The notes under the pieces: generated by a model
Database searches by the model: none
What the model was told of the DNA's origin: nothing
What the model saw: the letters and a program-made list of their open reading frames with translations, nothing else
Program-made: the position numbers and the translations under genes
In this document: positions 10,081-17,949 of the stretch, in pieces
How positions within the stretch are numbered: the stretch's first letter is position 1
How the letters are laid out: every line of letters starts with the position of its first letter
Source: Syncephalis plumigaleata
Lineage: Eukaryota > Zoopagomycota > Zoopagomycetes > Zoopagales > Piptocephalidaceae
Direction: 5' to 3'
Assembly: GCA_025201365.1 (NCBI GenBank)
Contig: JAIXMF010000131.1
Location: 1-33,791, forward strand
DNA: 33,791 nt

Positions 10081-10851
10081 CTATTCCGACATGGACTTGT
10101 CCGTCATGGTGGCGGGTTTACCAAACGTGTTTTCTACGTGTTGTCGTATGGCAGCCAATGGATTGGCCTTGAACGCAGGATGACCCAATACAGCTTGGAA
10201 ACGAGCCATTTCATTCTTTGCTATTTTGTCGCGTTTACGCGTACCCGGCTGCTTATCCGGTTGCTGATGTTTATCCTTCATCTGTAGTGCCATATCCATT
10301 CCTTGTACAGTTCGACTGAGTTCCGACCAGTCAGTCAGTAAATGACTCGTTGCTTGTTCCTTGTTCTTTTTACGCTTATCGTTACTCGCTTTTTGCTTTG
10401 CCTTCTTAGCATTGAGTAAATCATTATGCGTATGCTCCAGACCTATACACACCCACATATGAGTATGGAATGGATCTATCGATGAATAAACATTGCAATT
10501 AATATAATTACTTACGAGCTAGTAGTTGTTTACGGCGTTGTTCTCGCTTTTCGCGTTTGGTTGCTGGCTTAGATGAGATTAGCGTATCTGCACTACCATC
10601 TACATTCAATGGTACAATGCCTGGTACTGTTGCAGTCACTGGTTTACTGTTCTATATATCATAATAGTAGCAATAGTAGTATGATCATGTTAGTCATTTC
10701 TATATTTATTACCGCACTACTCTCTTATTACCTCAGCATCAGTAGATTCGGGAACAATACGCTCTACAGCAGATCCATGTGCGAATGCTCGCTTTGATAT
10801 ATGGGCAGCAGCCACATGAACACGCGCGCGTTTGTTAACTACCTTTGGCAT
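10081..10851 (-). CDS. SLX9: Ribosome biogenesis protein Slx9-like (FAM207A family)
   Basis: Slx9 is a small basic nucleolar protein of the pre-40S pathway, involved in 18S rRNA precursor processing and export. Three exons (10851-10732, 10651-10516, 10442-10081) join in frame to 205 residues. The N-terminus, MPKVVNKRARVHVAAAH, is basic. The middle has lysine- and arginine-rich helices (KREKREQRRKQLLARLEH; KKAKQKASNDKRKKNKEQ). The C-terminus has the family signature AVLGHPAFKANPLAAIRQHV followed by ENTF. The product is short and charged with no other domain, as usual for the family. Identification rests mainly on the C-terminal motif and overall composition. Confidence 0.8.
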
Positions 10852-11593
10852 ATTGTCTGTTGATTAAGCAAGAAAGAAGGAAAAAAAGAAAAAAACTATG
10901 CTCTGTAGTAACAACAAAATTGTACACCTTCCATTTTTATTGTTTCACTAATACTAAGACATTATAATAAATTATAGATTACTTTGTAAATATAATACCA
11001 CAATGAATCCATTTATTATTGCAGATAGAATGAGATATGATTCAATACAGATGCAATATGACATAGTCACATAGGTTGTTCTCCTTTGTAGCAAATAAGT
11101 AAAATGTTCCGATTCAACATCTCCTTCATCATCGTCATCATCGGTGACAACGTATCAGCATGCGTCATTCACTAGATGTACAAGTCCTTGTAACTTACTA
11201 GTTCATTTATTACTAGCAGAATGAACTTTTACTACACTATTGAATCAACCTATCTAAATGTACAGGTACTTGTCACTATCAAGTAACAGTATTACGTAGA
11301 TTATCTTCATATTGTAACAAGAGATTATTGGTATACATGTACTTGTCACATCAATTCATCTTATTATTCGATATAGTTGAATATCTCTACTAATCACAAC
11401 CTAATCGATGTATTAAGCTTCGTTGTCATAACTCCGTCCTTGTCAGCCATTCCCCTTATTATACTACGCAATAGCAGTTAACTGAGTTTAAATTAACTGT
11501 AGCGGCATTCTAGCATAAACGTCTGTGTTGGTCATTTTTCCTTTTCACAATTGACTGCGCTCACGCATTCTCTCTCTTCTCCTCTCTACAACC

Positions 11594-11623
11594 ACTAGGT
11601 CTACTAGGTCTACTAGGTCTACT
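11594..11623. repeat. Triplicated 9-bp tandem repeat (ACTAGGTCT)
   Basis: Three exact copies of ACTAGGTCT lie head to tail and run into ACTAC units. The repeat sits at the start of the pyrimidine-rich BEM1 upstream region. Confidence 0.85.
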
Positions 11624-12141
11624 ACAAACTACTTCTACTTCTACTACATTAAGCGTTCCCTATTCTAGTTATTGTTTGCGATATAAAGACAATAGGCGCA
11701 TCCTACCAAGTACAGTCGTATTTGGCCTTAACTCTACACTATATTACCCTTTGTATACGCATATATTTACATACATACACACCGTTGACATACCTTTTCT
11801 TTCGCCATTCGTTGGTCATCTGAACTATCGGGTTGACCACAGGGTTATGGTATTATACGACAACAACAACTACAAGAGTAGCATATATACGGTAACACGA
11901 CTATTACTTGTCTAATAGCTACTGCAAGTATTTCGACTATTATCACTATTCATACTGGTAGCTGCGCTGTGCACTGGTGCCATTATTAACAGGACGACGA
12001 CGACGACGCGTGTGTATCAAACCTGTATCGCGGTTAACTGTGCTCTACCTTTTTATAGGAACGTGAACACCATCAACAGCAGTAACAGTAATAGTAGAGT
12101 AGAGCCACGACGACGACTATTACGCCGTTCCTTCCTTCATT

Positions 12142-12192
12142 GCACACACACACACACGGACACAGACACACAGACACACAGACACAGACAGA
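12142..12192. repeat. CA/CACAGA simple repeat
   Basis: A CA run grades into CACAGA units and then into long CT runs (12190-12290). It is low-complexity leader-like sequence upstream of BEM1. Confidence 0.8.
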
Positions 12193-12867
12193 CTCTCTCT
12201 TTCTCTCTCTTTCTTCCGTTCACACTTATTTCTTTCCTTTCTTATTCCTTTCTCTTTCCTACTTTTATCTCGCTCTCTCGCTCTCTCTCTCTTACTTTCA
12301 CTTTTCTGTTTGTTTATCCTTGGACCTATCGTGTTTCCTTCATCCCTTTACTATTTGGTCATTAGGCATATAGTCTATTTATTGTGCAGTATAACAGACA
12401 GCCATTTATTTATCTTACTCGTTACCGGTGGAATCAAAAGAAAGAAAAAACGCATCAACAAACAGACGTCGAAAGTGCTAGTGTGGTTTGGCGACATTTG
12501 TTTTCCTGTATATTCCGAACAAGAAGACAGTATAACCAATAGTAGCTGTACTGACGGGTTGGTACGTAGATATATGTATATATGCATGTACGTATATGTA
12601 TAGATAGGTTATATGCTTGCTACTGGTATGATTAGTATTGGCGTTATTATTAGGATTATCAGTTTGCAGCATATGACTATGCATCTATATGTATATGTAC
12701 ATGTAGAGATATATAAATGACTAACTGGCTAACTCTTTGCTTACTATACAGCGCTATTACTTGTCGTATTCATTTAAACGACTGCATTAACTTGTTATCA
12801 CTATCATCATTATTGTCATTATTTCATTATTATCATTATTATCTCTACTACTGCCAAGTGCTCAAAA

Positions 12868-13136
12868 GTAAGTACCAGATAGATGATGCTGATGCTGATG
12901 ATGGCCATGCTTGGCATACTAGTTGGATCGGCAACATGTAACTGCGTGGCCGTAACCAGTGAGCATAGTGAAAAGCGGTCACGCAGTTATCTGTGCGTCA
13001 TCAGTATTAGCGTCATTAGCATCACTCGTATCATTACTATTAGGTAGCATAGGATTACTGATAATACTTACGAATTGATATTCATCTTTCTCTCTCTCCT
13101 TTTTCTGTTTCTTGCCTTGTTAACTACGCCAACTAG
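12868..13136 (+). other. Candidate 5' UTR intron of the BEM1-like gene
   Basis: A consensus GTAAGT donor at 12868-12873 is followed 260 nt later by a long polypyrimidine tract (about 13087-13120), a TTAAC branch-like site and a CTAG acceptor at 13135-13136, 41 nt before the BEM1 ATG. All signals match introns verified elsewhere in the window. No coding test is possible because the flanks are untranslated. Confidence 0.4.
12939..12989 (+). promoter_or_regulatory. Long stem-loop upstream of BEM1
   Basis: Arms 12939-12952 (TAACTGCGTGGCCG) and 12976-12989 (CGGTCACGCAGTTA) pair over 14 positions, 13 Watson-Crick and one G-T wobble, with a 23-nt loop. The stem lies about 190 nt before the start codon, inside the candidate leader intron. 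Confidence 0.6.
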
Positions 13137-13177
13137 CATAACGATCTATCCCTTCTATTCATCATACGTCGTCTACA

Positions 13178-15028
13178 ATGCCAAAATTCAAGTCGCTATC
13201 CGATATTCGCCGGTCGATTAAGGGCGATTTACCGCCACCGCCGCCTAGTAGGCTCAATGCTGGTGTGCCCTCTGCCATGATTCCACCTAAAAAGGTGATT
13301 AAAGCGTTGTACGATTTCAATGCAGAATCGCCGAACGAATTGTCATTTCGTGCTGGCGACTTCTTTCATGTGATCGGCAACGAGAACGATGTCAACTGGT
13401 ACGAGGCACACAATCCATTGACGAACGCGCGTGGTATGGTACCCGTCAAGTATTTCCAAGAGTTAGGCCGACAAGCTTCATCGCCGCCCAGTGCTACGCC
13501 GCCCGCTTTACCGCCTATTGCTAGTGGTATGTCACGCTTTTCTAACGTCGATGACATTATTGGTAATGGTAGTGCAGATTTTAGCTATAATAACAATAAT
13601 GGTAACAGCCACCACAGCCAGCATCAGCACAGTAACAGTAGTGGTAGTGCTATGGGAGGTGCTGGCAACTCGTTCCGTTCACCGCCCAATTCCGCGGGTG
13701 GCAATCGACGTACGAACTCGTCGCTCTCCTCCAACTCTGGTGCCGGCGCTTCCGGGGACTATCGCGGACATCGATCGCGTCCCAGTAATAGTAGTCATTT
13801 ATCGGCCAGCGGAATGGCCCATTCGCTACACGGTGTGGTGATGTACGATTTCACCGCGGAACGACCGAATGAACTAGGAGCACAAGCAGGTGACGACATT
13901 CTTATTGTGGCGCAGTCGCACGAGGACTGGTTCGTGGCCAAGTTCATCAATCGTCTTGGTGGTCCGGGTCTCATTCCCGTATCGTACGTCGAGGTACGCG
14001 ATCCCGAGACGAACGAGCCCACCGAGGATCTCTACGGTCTTATGGAACGATTGCAGATTGTACTACCCACGGTCGAGGATTGGAAACGACAAATGATGCA
14101 ACAAGAGCAAGCGGGTCTGATTAACAATAACGGTAGCGGTAATGGTAATAGTAACCATCAAGGTAGACATCAGCGCGGTTTATCGAACAATTCACATCGC
14201 TCACATGGCACACAAGGTTCATCCGGTGGTCTTGCTAGAACTGGATCCGGTTCGGGACAATTGTATAATTCAGAGATTGTCGACACCGCTTGTATCGAAT
14301 CGTATATCACGCAGGAGATGCAGTTCTGGTTCTTAATACGTCTATTTATGCGTGACGGGTCACAACGTACCGTTTATCGTGTATACGAGGATTTCTATGC
14401 ATTCCAGATTGCGTTACTCGATAGTTTCCCCGAGGAAGCTGGACGTACGGGACGTCGACGTATCCTTCCCTATATGCCGGCACCCATCTCGGTGGTGGAC
14501 GAGAATGTAACCGCTGAGCGGTGTGGATTTCTCGACACTTACATTAAAGAGTTGTGCGAGGTACCCGAGTACATTCGTAACTCGCAATTGGTACGCAAGT
14601 TCTTTGGACTCGAGGAAGACGACGATGATGAACCAGAGGAATCCGAGCAAGATGGACAGCGTCATCGACACACGGCCTCCAACGGTTCATCCGGAGGACA
14701 TCATCGTCGTCCCTCGCCACCCAACAGTAGCAGTGGTGGAGTGATTAGTCCAATATCCGAAACACCCAGTGCTACAGGCATGGCAAGTAGCAATAGCAAC
14801 ATGCTTAAGGTCAAGTTGATGCACAACGATGACTTGATTGCCATCCGTGTACCCGCCAATATCACTTATGTAGCACTATGGGAGAAGGTATTTGAACGAT
14901 TGGGTTCTACGGTACGCGCAGTATCGTGGAAGACGCCGAGCGGCGATTGGAGTACCCTCGATAGTGAGGAGGATCTACGCCAAGCACTGGCCGAGACAGG
15001 TGGTAAACTCACCCTTCATGCCACGTAA
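13178..15028 (+). CDS. BEM1: Bem1/Scd2-like polarity scaffold (SH3-SH3-PX-PB1)
   Basis: Bem1 scaffolds Cdc42, its exchange factor Cdc24 and PAK kinases at sites of polarised growth. This 616-residue protein comes from one intronless exon and shows the diagnostic domain order. SH3-1 is at about 39-97 (KALYDFNAESPNELSFRAGD, NWYEA). SH3-2 is at about 217-274 (GVVMYDFTAERPNELGAQAG, DWFVAK, GLIPVSYVEV). PX is at about 365-480 (FLIRLFMRDGSQRTVYRVYE, DFYAFQ, ILPYMPAP, CEVPEYIRNSQLVRKFFG). PB1 is at about 543-614 (LKVKLMHNDDLIAIRVP, DSEEDLRQAL). The linkers are rich in S, N, G and H. The PX stretch corresponds to the phosphoinositide-binding fold. The start reads MPKFKSLSDIRRSIKG, typical of Bem1 family N-termini. 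Coding GC is visibly higher than in the surrounding DNA. Confidence 0.94.
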   Translation: MPKFKSLSDIRRSIKGDLPPPPPSRLNAGVPSAMIPPKKVIKALYDFNAESPNELSFRAGDFFHVIGNENDVNWYEAHNPLTNARGMVPVKYFQELGRQASSPPSATPPALPPIASGMSRFSNVDDIIGNGSADFSYNNNNGNSHHSQHQHSNSSGSAMGGAGNSFRSPPNSAGGNRRTNSSLSSNSGAGASGDYRGHRSRPSNSSHLSASGMAHSLHGVVMYDFTAERPNELGAQAGDDILIVAQSHEDWFVAKFINRLGGPGLIPVSYVEVRDPETNEPTEDLYGLMERLQIVLPTVEDWKRQMMQQEQAGLINNNGSGNGNSNHQGRHQRGLSNNSHRSHGTQGSSGGLARTGSGSGQLYNSEIVDTACIESYITQEMQFWFLIRLFMRDGSQRTVYRVYEDFYAFQIALLDSFPEEAGRTGRRRILPYMPAPISVVDENVTAERCGFLDTYIKELCEVPEYIRNSQLVRKFFGLEEDDDDEPEESEQDGQRHRHTASNGSSGGHHRRPSPPNSSSGGVISPISETPSATGMASSNSNMLKVKLMHNDDLIAIRVPANITYVALWEKVFERLGSTVRAVSWKTPSGDWSTLDSEEDLRQALAETGGKLTLHAT

Positions 15029-15586
15029 TTTATAATAATACGACTATCGCTGTCTACACCGCTCTTATATTAGCAATGACAGTGGTAGTCATCGGTGTAC
15101 AACCACCGCATATATCTTTATTTCCTTTTTCTTTCTCTTAAAAATATACAGAACACTGATGGTAATGATGTTAGTGATGTTGATGTTGATGATTCTTGTT
15201 CAAAATTACAATGATCTGCCTATTATATTGATTCTAATAAATAATATAATTAATGCAAGCTTATTTATTTAATCATCGTGTAATTAATTCATTTGTAGAA
15301 AGAAGACAACTATAACATCTATACGAGTATTATTGCATCAAGCCAAGTCATTCTAATAGCAACGCTTTACTGTATCTACCTTACATACAGTATACATGTT
15401 CAGTCATTGCAACGCCTTCTCCTTTTTGCGTCAAAGGCTGTACTCCCCATCCATTTAACTAATTACCTCACCTCACTAGTAAACATTACTGTTATTGTTG
15501 TAGTAGTTGTCATCATCGTTTGTTAGCTAAGGCAACGGTTGTATATTGTGTGACACATTGAATGACAGCAGCTAATTGTCTCATAC

Positions 15587-15593
15587 TGAGTCA
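15587..15593. promoter_or_regulatory. TGAGTCA (AP-1/GCN4-type) site upstream of the bZIP gene
   Basis: The sequence matches the palindromic half-site pair TGA-S-TCA bound by GCN4/CPC1-type bZIP proteins. It lies 121 nt before the TATA box of a gene encoding such a factor. A 7-mer of this degeneracy is expected a few times by chance in 34 kb; others occur in a KU80 intron and in a coding exon. Confidence 0.35.
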
Positions 15594-15713
15594 ACCCTTG
15601 CCTAATCCTGTATAGCGAATGAGGCAGTCCAACCCTAAAATTGCATCACTATTAGACACGCATATCTATTTGTAGATAGGAGATGGCCCATATGTCCGCA
15701 CTCGCTAGCTTAC

Positions 15714-15720
15714 TATAAAT
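15714..15720 (+). promoter_or_regulatory. TATA box (TATAAAT) of the bZIP gene
   Basis: TATAAATAG lies 513 nt before the ATG, and the sequence after it is pyrimidine-rich. A start site at about 15745-15780 would give a leader of roughly 450-490 nt. Confidence 0.55.
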
Positions 15721-16232
15721 AGCCAATGTTATTACTGCTACGTGTTCACTTGCTCACTCGCCATTCATTGTTGCTCTATTGCTTCATTGTTGTATTATCT
15801 ATTTATTTCTGATTCTAGTGTGTGTGTGTGTGTGTGTGCTTGTCTCATCTCTTACATTTATTTGTTAGTACTTACACCTTTCCGCTTTCTCTTATTTGAT
15901 ATCTAGTCATTCACACGCGCCTTCTATTCAATTGGTGTGCACAGATATAGTAGTGTTTATTGATATTGATTGATCATCATTGATTATTCATTATTTATTT
16001 TGGGTTGGTTAGAAATACTTGGCATTATACCGACTTCTTGCTCTTTCACCTTCACTTTCCACTCAATCTTATTGATCGTGGCTACTTTGATAATCTACTC
16101 AAAGTTGTTGCTATTCTCTATTGCAATTATTGTCATACTGGCGTATTTATTACATACGTTGATTACCGTGGCTTCATTGGATTATACTTTAGTGCCATCA
16201 CTTTTACTTCCTCTTCGCTTAACAACTACACC

Positions 16233-17630
16233 ATGTCGAACGAAACTCTTACCAGCACAGCTGAAGCTATGGCCGCGGCAGCCGCCATAGCCGCGTCCAC
16301 ATCCTCCGGCAATAATCCTACTATTGATTCCTGGGTAGTGCAAGAGATGCAGCGAGCACTATTCTCACCAACCGCGGCTACACCACTATTCGATTCGTTT
16401 ACTTCGCCTATGATGGGCACGACAACAATGTGCGACTTTATGGACACGCCACTCTTCAATGATATGGATGATTTCCCTATGCAAGCAGATACGAGTAGCG
16501 AGTTTAGCAGCCTATTCCCTACATCCAACAATAACAATACTGGTGGTGGCAGTAATGGCAACAATCATTCTACATCGGGTGCATCCTCAATAGCAGTAAC
16601 AGCATCCATGTTGGGACAAGCAGCTACAGCGGCCATTGTAGCAGCAGCAGCTAATAATCAACAACGTAATCATGGCAATAACAGTGCCAATACTACACCA
16701 TTAATGGCGGTCAACGATATGTTTCCTGAAATATCAAACAATAATGAAGATTATACACCCAATGCTACTCCATTAATGGCGGTAAACGACATGTTCCCTG
16801 AAGTAACAGGCAGTAATGGTAATAGCACACACAATACTACAACAGGAATGTCGCGTAATAGTATAGATACAACAATGACTGTAGCATGGCCTAGTACTGG
16901 AAGTGATAGTATGTCACCACCACCATCATCCTCTTCAGCATCTATTGGTATACGTCATGATACTGGTATTAACAATGACATGTTACTAAACGCTAATGGT
17001 GCAGGTACTAAAGTGCGTGCACTAGCAGATGGTAGTTTTGCAGTAACCACAAAGCGTGGCACTATTAAGATTAGTTCAGCGCAAGCCAACGAGTTACTAA
17101 ATGGATCGGTGAAGCGTAAACGACAACAATACGCCACACCTAACGCTATGCAACGTATCGTGCCACCATTGGGAGCAGGCGGTGTACATTTAGTAGCACC
17201 ATCATCGGCACCGGCACCCGCACCTATCACACCCATCTCTCATTCCGTAAGAAGTCGCGACTCACCTGCCGTCACTAGTCCATCGGCGAGCAACACTAGT
17301 TTTGTGCCATTAACGAATCAAGAAAATCGTAGCCGATCACCTCCCGAGGATTCCATGGATGCACTCGCCCTTAAACGACGAAAGAACACGGCGGCTGCTC
17401 AACGTTCACGCCTACGTAAAGTGTTGAAGATGGAGGCACTCGAACTTAAAGTGCGTGAACTTGAAACGGACAACGTTGATCTACGCACCAAATTGGCCGT
17501 ATTAGACAACGAACGTAAAGGTTGGAAGTCAAAGGAGGAGGAGATGCGCGAGCAAGTACGCACGCTAGAACGACGACTAGATGAAGCGCATCGTTCATTA
17601 CGCGAAGAAATAAGCAAACGACGCGACTAA
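16233..17630 (+). CDS. GCN4/CPC1-like bZIP transcription factor
   Basis: This 465-residue, single-exon protein resembles general amino-acid-control activators. The bZIP lies at the C-terminus, about 377-465. The basic region KRRKNTAAAQRSRLRK has the invariant Asn-x7-Arg (N385, R393) with the same NT-x-A-A spacing as Gcn4. A long leucine zipper follows (MEALELKVRELETDN onward). The N-terminal two-thirds is S, N, A-rich and acidic, with four TPL modules: TPLFDSF (50), DTPLFNDMDDFP (71) and two copies of TPLMAVNDMFPE (155 and 179). Hydrophobic-acidic clusters of this kind are typical activation motifs. The reading frame is open upstream of 16233, but the first ATG after the TATA box is 16233, so it is taken as the start. 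A zipper longer than that of Gcn4 leaves other fungal bZIP classes possible. Confidence 0.85.
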   Translation: MSNETLTSTAEAMAAAAAIAASTSSGNNPTIDSWVVQEMQRALFSPTAATPLFDSFTSPMMGTTTMCDFMDTPLFNDMDDFPMQADTSSEFSSLFPTSNNNNTGGGSNGNNHSTSGASSIAVTASMLGQAATAAIVAAAANNQQRNHGNNSANTTPLMAVNDMFPEISNNNEDYTPNATPLMAVNDMFPEVTGSNGNSTHNTTTGMSRNSIDTTMTVAWPSTGSDSMSPPPSSSSASIGIRHDTGINNDMLLNANGAGTKVRALADGSFAVTTKRGTIKISSAQANELLNGSVKRKRQQYATPNAMQRIVPPLGAGGVHLVAPSSAPAPAPITPISHSVRSRDSPAVTSPSASNTSFVPLTNQENRSRSPPEDSMDALALKRRKNTAAAQRSRLRKVLKMEALELKVRELETDNVDLRTKLAVLDNERKGWKSKEEEMREQVRTLERRLDEAHRSLREEISKRRD

Positions 17631-17949
17631 ATATACAAATATACCAACTTACGCTTTTATCTATTGTTCACTATAGAGAACATATTCACTTTGATTTTTC
17701 TTTCTTTCCATTTCTTTCTTTCTTTTGAATCCTATAGTTCATCATTTACGAGTAGGATAAACCTTTATTTATCCTATAGGCACTTGCACCTATCTACACT
17801 GGTTATTCTAATTTAATGAATTTGTAAGCAATCGTCTTGTTTTTTCCATTCTTTTTTCTTTTCATTCTATTGTTTGATACTAAAAGCTATTCATTGCTTT
17901 TAATAAATGCGCACTACAATCAATTAACTGCATGTTACACTGTTTATTA
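17631..17949. other. Convergent bZIP/KU80 3' region with a small hairpin
   Basis: The 3' ends of two facing genes share this interval. It holds pyrimidine runs (17695-17725), a 9-bp stem (TAGGATAAA at 17753-17761 with its complement at 17768-17776, loop 6 nt) and an AATAAA near 17901. No coding sequence is visible. Confidence 0.5.

Larger units (their letters stand above)
10852..13177. other. Gene-poor 2.3 kb interval: SLX9 promoter, then long BEM1 upstream/leader region
   Basis: No conserved protein is visible on either strand. About 10852-11520 is AT-rich and contains an 11-bp direct repeat GTACTTGTCAC at 11266-11276 and 11339-11349. From about 11520 the plus strand turns pyrimidine-rich, like a leader. 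GATATAAAG near 11677 could be a TATA element. Several short upstream ATG frames, simple repeats, a candidate leader intron and a strong hairpin follow. The stretch probably holds the BEM1 promoter and a long 5' UTR, but the transcription start cannot be fixed from sequence. Confidence 0.5.
15029..16232. other. BEM1 3' flank and bZIP promoter/leader
   Basis: About 15029-15280 is the BEM1 3' region, ending in an AT-rich stretch with AATAAA-like sequences near 15236. From about 15300 the interval is promoter for the bZIP gene: a TGAGTCA site at 15587, a TATA box at 15714, then a long ATG-free leader with a GT microsatellite at 15819-15838. No other gene is visible. Confidence 0.6.

Noticed and set aside
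12012-12373. Overlapping plus-strand frames rich in F, L and S upstream of BEM1
   Set aside because: They arise from CT and CA simple repeats. They do not splice into BEM1 in frame and look like non-coding leader.
12717-12941. Hydrophobic 74-residue frame before BEM1, considered as a signal-peptide exon
   Set aside because: Splicing at its GTAAGT to the acceptor at 13136 gives an immediate stop, and the BEM1 start is already standard for the family.
13491-13841. Alternate-frame ORFs within BEM1 and the minus-strand ORFs there
   Set aside because: They are shadows of a GC-rich coding exon with full domain support.
16005-16232. In-frame N-terminal extension of the bZIP protein
   Set aside because: It lacks an ATG and its translation is unlike a protein domain. 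Near-cognate initiation was considered but nothing supports it.
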